DNA of 64,000 nt from Sphingopyxis italica (GTDB lineage: Bacteria > Pseudomonadota > Alphaproteobacteria > Sphingomonadales > Sphingomonadaceae), in contig NZ_JAATIT010000004.1 in assembly GCF_011926545.1 (NCBI RefSeq), positions 186,001 to 250,000 of the forward strand. The letters run 5' to 3'. Under the pieces are notes generated by a model that saw nothing but the letters and a program-made list of their open reading frames with translations, ran no database searches and was not told the DNA's origin. This document shows positions 59,471 through 64,000 of the stretch, one piece after another. The position numbers and the translations under genes are program-made. Position 1 is the stretch's first letter. Every line of letters starts with the position of its first letter.

Positions 59471-62128
59471 TCAATTGCCGAACGTGCGTTGCCACCAGCC
59501 GCGACGCGGTTCGCCGTCGGGACCTACGCCTTCGCCATCCTCGTCGCCATTGGCGGCGACCGGTTCGGCCTCGCGCGTCGTGGTAGCTTCGGGAGCGGCT
59601 TCGGCGGCGACGGCCTTTTTGGCGCGGCTCGCGCGTTTCTTTGGCGCCGGCTTGACGGGTTCGGCTTCGACGGCGGCTTCGGCCGGAACGTCGGCGACCG
59701 GTGCCGCGGCTTCTGCGGCTTCGGCCTCGGCAGCCGCAGCGGCCTTCGTCTTGCGCGGCGCGCGCTTGCGCTTCGGCTTTTCCTCGGCGACCGGTGCTTC
59801 TGCGGCTTCGGCCTCGGCGACTTCGACGACCTCTACGGGTGCCGCTTCCGCCTCGACCATGGCTTCATCGGCGGTTTCCGCCGTATCGGCCTTTTTGCGA
59901 CCGCGGCCCCCACGGCGGCGGCGCGGCTTGGCTTCGGCTTCTTCGGCCTCCACATCGGCAGCAACCTCGACGATTTCGGCCGGCGCGACGTCGGCTTCTT
60001 CGGTCTCGGCGGTATCGTCGGCGCGATCTTCACCGTTCTCGCCGCCTTCGGCAATCTCATTGCCTTCCTCGTCGCGGCGTCCACGGCGGCCGCGACGACG
60101 GCGGCGGCGGCGCTTGCGGCCCTCGCCGTCGGTGTCGCTATCACCATCTTCGCCAGCGCGTTCGCGCGACCGCGCGGGCCGTTCGTCGGCGGTCTCTTCT
60201 TCGGCTTCTTCTTCCTCGTCCTCGGGATAATCGTCGTCGTCGTCATCCTCGATCGGCGCGATCGGGGCAAAGCTGCGGCGCTGGGTCGGCGGCGGGCCGC
60301 TCACCTCGACCGCCATGCGCGCACCCTCGGTCTCGCCGTCGGGCAGGATTTCGACCGTGACGCCGTAGAGTTCTTCGATCTCGCGCAGTTCGCGGCGCTT
60401 TTCGTTGAGGAGGTAGAAGGTCGCTTCCTGGCTGGCGCGCAGGGTGATCTTGTTGCCCTTGCCGCGTGCGGCTTCCTCTTCGATCAGGCGCAGCGCGCTG
60501 AGGCCCGCCGACGAGGCGGTGCGGACGAGGCCGGTGCCCTCGCAATGCGGGCATGGGCGCGTCGAGGCTTCGAGCACCCCGGTGCGCAGGCGCTGGCGGC
60601 TCATTTCCATCAAGCCAAAGCCCGAGATGCGGCCGACCTGGATGCGTGCGCGATCGTTCTTCAGCGCATCCTTCATCGCGCGTTCGACCTTGCGGACGTT
60701 CGAGCCATGATCCATGTCGATGAAGTCGATCACGACGAGCCCGGCCATGTCGCGCAGGCGCAGCTGGCGGGCGATTTCGGCCGCCGCTTCAAGGTTGGTG
60801 CTGAGCGCGGTCTGCTCGATATTATGTTCGCGCGTCGACCGGCCCGAGTTGATGTCGATCGACACCAGGGCCTCGGTCGGGTTGATCACCAGATAGCCGC
60901 CCGATTTCAGCTGGACGACGGGGTTGAGCATCCCCGCGAGCTGATCCTCGACGCCGTAGCGTTGATAGAGCGAGACGGGGTCGGCATATTGCTTCACGCG
61001 CCGCGCATGGCTCGGCATCAGCAGCTTCATGAACTGCTTCGCGGCCTTGTAGCCCTCGTCGCCTTCGACGAGCACTTCCTCGATGTCTTTATGATAAATA
61101 TCGCGGATCGCGCGCTTCACCAGGTCGCTGTCCGAATGGACCAGCGCCGGTGCGCTCGATTCGAGCGTCTTTTGGCGAATCTCGTCCCACAGGCGCGCGA
61201 GATAATCGAAGTCGCGCTTGATCTCGACCTTGGTGCGGCTCATCCCCGCGGTGCGGACGATACAGCCCATCGTCGGCGGCAGGTTGAGCTCGTCGATCAT
61301 GGCTTTGAGCTTGCGGCGGTCGGCGCCGTTCGAAATCTTGCGGCTGATCCCGCCGCCGTGCATCGTGTTCGGCATCAGCACGCAATAGCGGCCGGCGAGC
61401 GACAGATAGGTGGTGAGCGCAGCGCCCTTGTTGCCGCGTTCTTCCTTGACGACCTGGACCAGCATCACCTGACGGCGACGGATGACGTCCTGAATCTTGT
61501 AGCGGCGGCGCAGCGACATGCGGTTTTCACCGTCTTCGTCGTCGCCCCGGCGGCTGCGTCCGCGGCCGCCCTTGCGATTGTTGTTGCCGCGCCCGCGGCC
61601 CCGACCCCGGCGATCGCCGCGGCCGTCCCCGGCCCCTTCTGCGCCCTCTTCGCTTTCGCCTTCCTCGGCGTCGCCATTGTCTTCGTCGGAATCATCGTCC
61701 TCGCCCGAATCATCGTCCTCGCCGACGGTTTCGGGCGCCGGGGCGTCGCCATTCTCGTCTTCGTCGTGATATTCGACGTCGGCAACATCGCCTTCGAGTT
61801 CGTCGAGGTCTTCCTCGGCGCGCTGCGCGGCGGCGGCGGCATGTTCGGCCTCTTCGCGCAGCAGCGCGTCGCGGTCTTCCTTCGGAATCTGGTAATAGTC
61901 GGGGTGGATTTCGCTAAAGGCGAGGAAGCCGTGGCGATTGCCGCCATATTCGACGAACGCCGCCTGAAGCGACGGTTCGACACGGGTAACCTTGGCCAGA
62001 TAGATGTTGCCCTTGAGCTGCTTGTGCTCGGCGGACTCGAAATCAAACTCCTCGATTCGGTTGCCCTTGGTGACGGCGACCCGGGTTTCTTCCCGGTGCC
62101 GCGCGTCGATCAACATGCGCGTGGTCAT
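59471..62128 (-). CDS. rne: Ribonuclease E
   Basis: An 885-residue RNase E/G. ATG 62128 has GGAGTG upstream. The S1 domain is split by an acidic then basic, glycine-rich insertion at about 92-208. Catalytic aspartates are D425 (LVSIDINSGR) and D468/D471 (VVIDFIDMDHG); the Zn-link is C526-P-H-C529. From about 640 on the protein is disordered, alternating acidic and Arg/Lys-rich blocks, the usual degradosome scaffold. It ends RRGWWQRTFGN; a GWW motif at this place binds PNPase in Caulobacter, so the same partner is likely. Confidence 0.95.
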   Translation of the reverse strand: MTTRMLIDARHREETRVAVTKGNRIEEFDFESAEHKQLKGNIYLAKVTRVEPSLQAAFVEYGGNRHGFLAFSEIHPDYYQIPKEDRDALLREEAEHAAAAAQRAEEDLDELEGDVADVEYHDEDENGDAPAPETVGEDDDSGEDDDSDEDNGDAEEGESEEGAEGAGDGRGDRRGRGRGRGNNNRKGGRGRSRRGDDEDGENRMSLRRRYKIQDVIRRRQVMLVQVVKEERGNKGAALTTYLSLAGRYCVLMPNTMHGGGISRKISNGADRRKLKAMIDELNLPPTMGCIVRTAGMSRTKVEIKRDFDYLARLWDEIRQKTLESSAPALVHSDSDLVKRAIRDIYHKDIEEVLVEGDEGYKAAKQFMKLLMPSHARRVKQYADPVSLYQRYGVEDQLAGMLNPVVQLKSGGYLVINPTEALVSIDINSGRSTREHNIEQTALSTNLEAAAEIARQLRLRDMAGLVVIDFIDMDHGSNVRKVERAMKDALKNDRARIQVGRISGFGLMEMSRQRLRTGVLEASTRPCPHCEGTGLVRTASSAGLSALRLIEEEAARGKGNKITLRASQEATFYLLNEKRRELREIEELYGVTVEILPDGETEGARMAVEVSGPPPTQRRSFAPIAPIEDDDDDDYPEDEEEEAEEETADERPARSRERAGEDGDSDTDGEGRKRRRRRRRGRRGRRDEEGNEIAEGGENGEDRADDTAETEEADVAPAEIVEVAADVEAEEAEAKPRRRRGGRGRKKADTAETADEAMVEAEAAPVEVVEVAEAEAAEAPVAEEKPKRKRAPRKTKAAAAAEAEAAEAAAPVADVPAEAAVEAEPVKPAPKKRASRAKKAVAAEAAPEATTTREAEPVAANGDEDGEGVGPDGEPRRGWWQRTFGN

Positions 62129-62687
62129 TAGATACACTCCAAGCGCGCCTCGGCGCGCCCTCAAAAAATCCCGCTAACTCTCCTTGCGGACAGCCGCGGC
62201 GGATACGGGTGAAAGAAAAAAAGACGTTATTGCCGAAAGGAGCCTGCGTCCGGTCCTGGACGCGCATGCGGTCTTCAAATCCGGCGACGACCGGGGCGAA
62301 AGCGCCCGCGTCGGGATTTAAAGAGGGCATGGCAAGCCTCATACGGCATCAACCTGTTACGGGATGAGCGGGCGGGCAGGGCGGGCGTGTGGCTAACGCC
62401 CCGACTGTCCGGTCAACCGGGTGGACTGGCGGCAGGCATGTCCTTCCCAATATGTCCGGCGCCAAGGCGGCCATGATCCGCATATTCGCGGAGCAGGCCT
62501 TCCCCTCAAAAGGCCGGACGGCACCGGGAACGACGCCGTCAGTGATGGCGTGCTAGCATCGGCACAGGCCGACGGCAACCACAACCACCCCAGAAAGATA
62601 GGATGGCGCGGAGGTGTTGCAAGAAAACCATCGCGTTCACGCCGATAAGGCTGGACCATCGCGCGCCTTGGACGGCATAGACGCGCC
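62129..62687. other. Divergent gap between rne and the amidase gene
   Basis: A 559-bp non-coding stretch. Next to rne it should contain a long 5' leader, since RNase E genes in other bacteria autoregulate through theirs, but I could not identify a convincing promoter or fold. On the other side, nothing clear precedes the amidase except a short purine-rich patch near 62597-62615. The open frames that cross this gap have no family motifs and no ribosome sites. Confidence 0.4.
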
Positions 62688-63641
62688 ATGAGCCCGCTGC
62701 TCGTCCTGATTGGCCTGATCTCAGCCCCCTCGGCAGCCTTGCCGGGCTCCGCCGGCGCGATCCATGTCGACCCGCGTCCGGTCGCCGCAGGCAAATTCGA
62801 CCCGGCATCGCGGGCCCGGCACGGCGAATTGCAGCCGTTCACCGGCTTTCGCGCCAGACGCCCCGAAAAACGCTACAGCGTGACGGTCCCGATCGGAAAG
62901 CCCAAGCCCGCGGTGGCGCTGCCGCGCATCGAAGGCCCCGCCGACGCCCGCCTGCCGCTGGTCGTGATCGACGCGGGGCACGGCGGGCACGACCCCGGCG
63001 CGGTCTCGCCGCACGATGGCAGCCGCGAAAAGGACATCACATTGGCGCTCGCTCGTGCGATCCGCAAAGATCTGCTCGCCTCGGGCCGGGTGCGCGTCGC
63101 GCTCACACGCGCGGACGATCGCTTCCTCGTGCTCGAGGAGCGTTACGGTATCGCGCGGCGATTGAAGGCCGATTTGTTCATCTCCGTTCACGCCGACGCC
63201 GCCGAGAATCAGGATGCCAGCGGCGCATCGATCTATACGCTGGCCGAAGTCGCCTCCGACCGCGAGGCGGCGCGGCTTGCGGCGCGCGAAAACAAGGCGA
63301 ATATCATCAATGGCGTCGACCTCGGCGCGCACAGCGGCGATGTATCGGCGATCCTGCTCGACCTCACCCAGCGTGAGACGATGAACCTTGCCTCCGACTT
63401 CGCGCGGCTGCTCCAGCGCGAGGCGTCCGACGAGGTCGAATTCCGCACCACCGCGCACCGCTTCGCCTCCTTCATCGTGCTGAAGGCGCCCGATACCCCG
63501 TCGGTGTTGTTCGAAACCGGCTTCGTCTCGAACAAGGACGACGTCGCATTCCTCGTCTCGCCCGCCGGGCAGAAGAAGATCGCGCGCGGCGTCCGCGAGG
63601 CGGTACAGGTCCACTTCGCGCGGCAGATCGCCGAGCGTTGA
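62688..63641 (+). CDS. amiC: N-acetylmuramoyl-L-alanine amidase (AmiC-type)
   Basis: A 317-residue exported zinc amidase (Amidase_3) that cuts the peptide stem from glycan strands during septation. Signal-like N-terminus (about 1-24). Zinc and catalytic residues: H98 in VIDAGHGGHDPGA, E114 in GSREKDITLAL, H168 in LFISVHADA and the late glutamate in SVLFETGFVSNKDD. There is no separate AMIN domain, though the first 85 residues could serve targeting. It is divergent from rne. Confidence 0.93.
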   Translation: MSPLLVLIGLISAPSAALPGSAGAIHVDPRPVAAGKFDPASRARHGELQPFTGFRARRPEKRYSVTVPIGKPKPAVALPRIEGPADARLPLVVIDAGHGGHDPGAVSPHDGSREKDITLALARAIRKDLLASGRVRVALTRADDRFLVLEERYGIARRLKADLFISVHADAAENQDASGASIYTLAEVASDREAARLAARENKANIINGVDLGAHSGDVSAILLDLTQRETMNLASDFARLLQREASDEVEFRTTAHRFASFIVLKAPDTPSVLFETGFVSNKDDVAFLVSPAGQKKIARGVREAVQVHFARQIAER

Positions 63642-63656
63642 GCGCCGCTTCCCAAA

Positions 63657-63678
63657 AAAGTTAGTCTTGACTAACTTT
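63657..63678. promoter_or_regulatory. Perfect 22-bp palindrome upstream of the flavin oxidase gene
   Basis: AAAGTTAGTC-TT-GACTAACTTT is a perfect inverted repeat with a 2-bp centre, too tight for a good RNA hairpin loop, so an operator is favoured over a terminator. TTGACT (63667-63672) within it resembles a -35 element, and the next start is 44 bp away. If so, a dimeric repressor would block that promoter. Confidence 0.55.
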
Positions 63679-63721
63679 CTGTGTCGCGACAGCTTCACGG
63701 GGCTGGCTGCGGGAGAGGCAT

Positions 63722-64000
63722 ATGGCGTGGAACAACTGGTCGGGCAGCGTCAGCGCGAGCGCCGCGGTCGCGCGTCCGGAGAGCGAGGACGAACTGGCCG
63801 CGCTCGTCCGCAGCGCCACCAAGCTGCGCGTCACCGGCGCCGGCCACAGCTTCATGCCTTTGTGCGAATCGGACGAGCTGATCGTCAGCCTCGACGCCAT
63901 GGCGGGCGCGATCCGCATTGCCGCCGATCGCCGGACCGCCCGCATTCCCGCGGGCTGGAGCATCCGCCGCTTGACCGCGGCGCTGTGGGAGGAGGGGCTG
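63722..64000 (+). CDS. FAD-linked sugar-lactone oxidase, N-terminal fragment
   Basis: The first 93 codons of a protein that runs off the right edge. MAWNNWSGSV and LRVTGAGHSFMPL match the start of the D-arabinono-1,4-lactone/L-gulonolactone oxidase group, where the histidine of the GHS motif carries covalent FAD. GGGAGAGG precedes ATG 63722. Substrate cannot be judged from the fragment. Confidence 0.8.
   Translation, partial: MAWNNWSGSVSASAAVARPESEDELAALVRSATKLRVTGAGHSFMPLCESDELIVSLDAMAGAIRIAADRRTARIPAGWSIRRLTAALWEEGL

Noticed and set aside
59489-62131. An 880-codon plus-strand frame opposite rne.
   Set aside because: RNase E motifs are certain on the minus strand; the plus frame mirrors its biased codons.
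1-64000. tRNA genes, rRNA genes, insertion sequences, integrases and phage genes.
   Set aside because: I looked for cloverleaf-like sequences in the gaps and transposase or integrase motifs in the frames and found none; a tRNA scan would be needed for certainty.

Overview
The window is GC-rich, densely packed alphaproteobacterial chromosome, most likely a sphingomonad and probably Sphingopyxis. The EctD frame is 306 residues with iron ligands at H144, D146 and H245, which is the numbering I recall for the structurally characterised Sphingopyxis alaskensis enzyme. Overlapping ATGA/GTGA gene junctions, TonB-dependent receptors and intergenic inverted repeats fit the same group. I see no tRNA, rRNA, CRISPR array, insertion sequence or prophage.

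Layout. 1-5504: ectoine/hydroxyectoine operon ectABCD-ask plus an MFS transporter (minus strand), with a divergent MarR-type regulator and AT-rich inverted repeats between them. 5508-26722: a surface-adhesion locus. It holds a PilZ protein, a giant RTX/VCBS-type adhesin of about 4190 residues with a von Willebrand A domain, an OmpA-like protein, a complete type I secretion system (TolC-like, LapB-like, LapC-like), an unexpected SleB-type cell-wall hydrolase inside the secretion operon, and a convergent LapG-type cysteine protease. No LapD-like receptor is present here. 26809-35679: nine overlapping minus-strand genes (btuB, DUF1636 protein, cobT, phosphatase, cobS, cobC, cobD, cobQ, cobU) behind one cobalamin riboswitch; they cover corrinoid uptake and the late steps of B12 assembly, with no corrin-ring genes.

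35814-45741: mostly housekeeping and envelope genes: S41 lipoprotein protease, rlmE, ppx/gppA, glycine-zipper protein, phytase-like esterase, rpmB, tadA, sirtuin, dapB, nth and an M20 peptidase. Their gaps carry several families of long inverted repeats. 45853-54288: an apparent catabolic island with a TetR-type regulator divergent from a Rieske oxygenase, a flavin monooxygenase, a phytoene-dehydrogenase-like oxidoreductase, then an opposing TonB receptor and amino-acid/polyamine-type permease. The substrate is unknown. 54430-64000: TPR-sulfotransferase, a DsbA protein with a long N-terminal extension, an M48 protease with TPRs, RNase E with an acidic insertion, an AmiC-type amidase and the start of a flavin-linked sugar-lactone oxidase.

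The most unusual parts are the adhesin/type I secretion locus with its embedded peptidoglycan hydrolase and adjacent PilZ gene, and the uncharacterised Rieske/flavoprotein island. Domain names come from motif recognition by eye; no database search was run.
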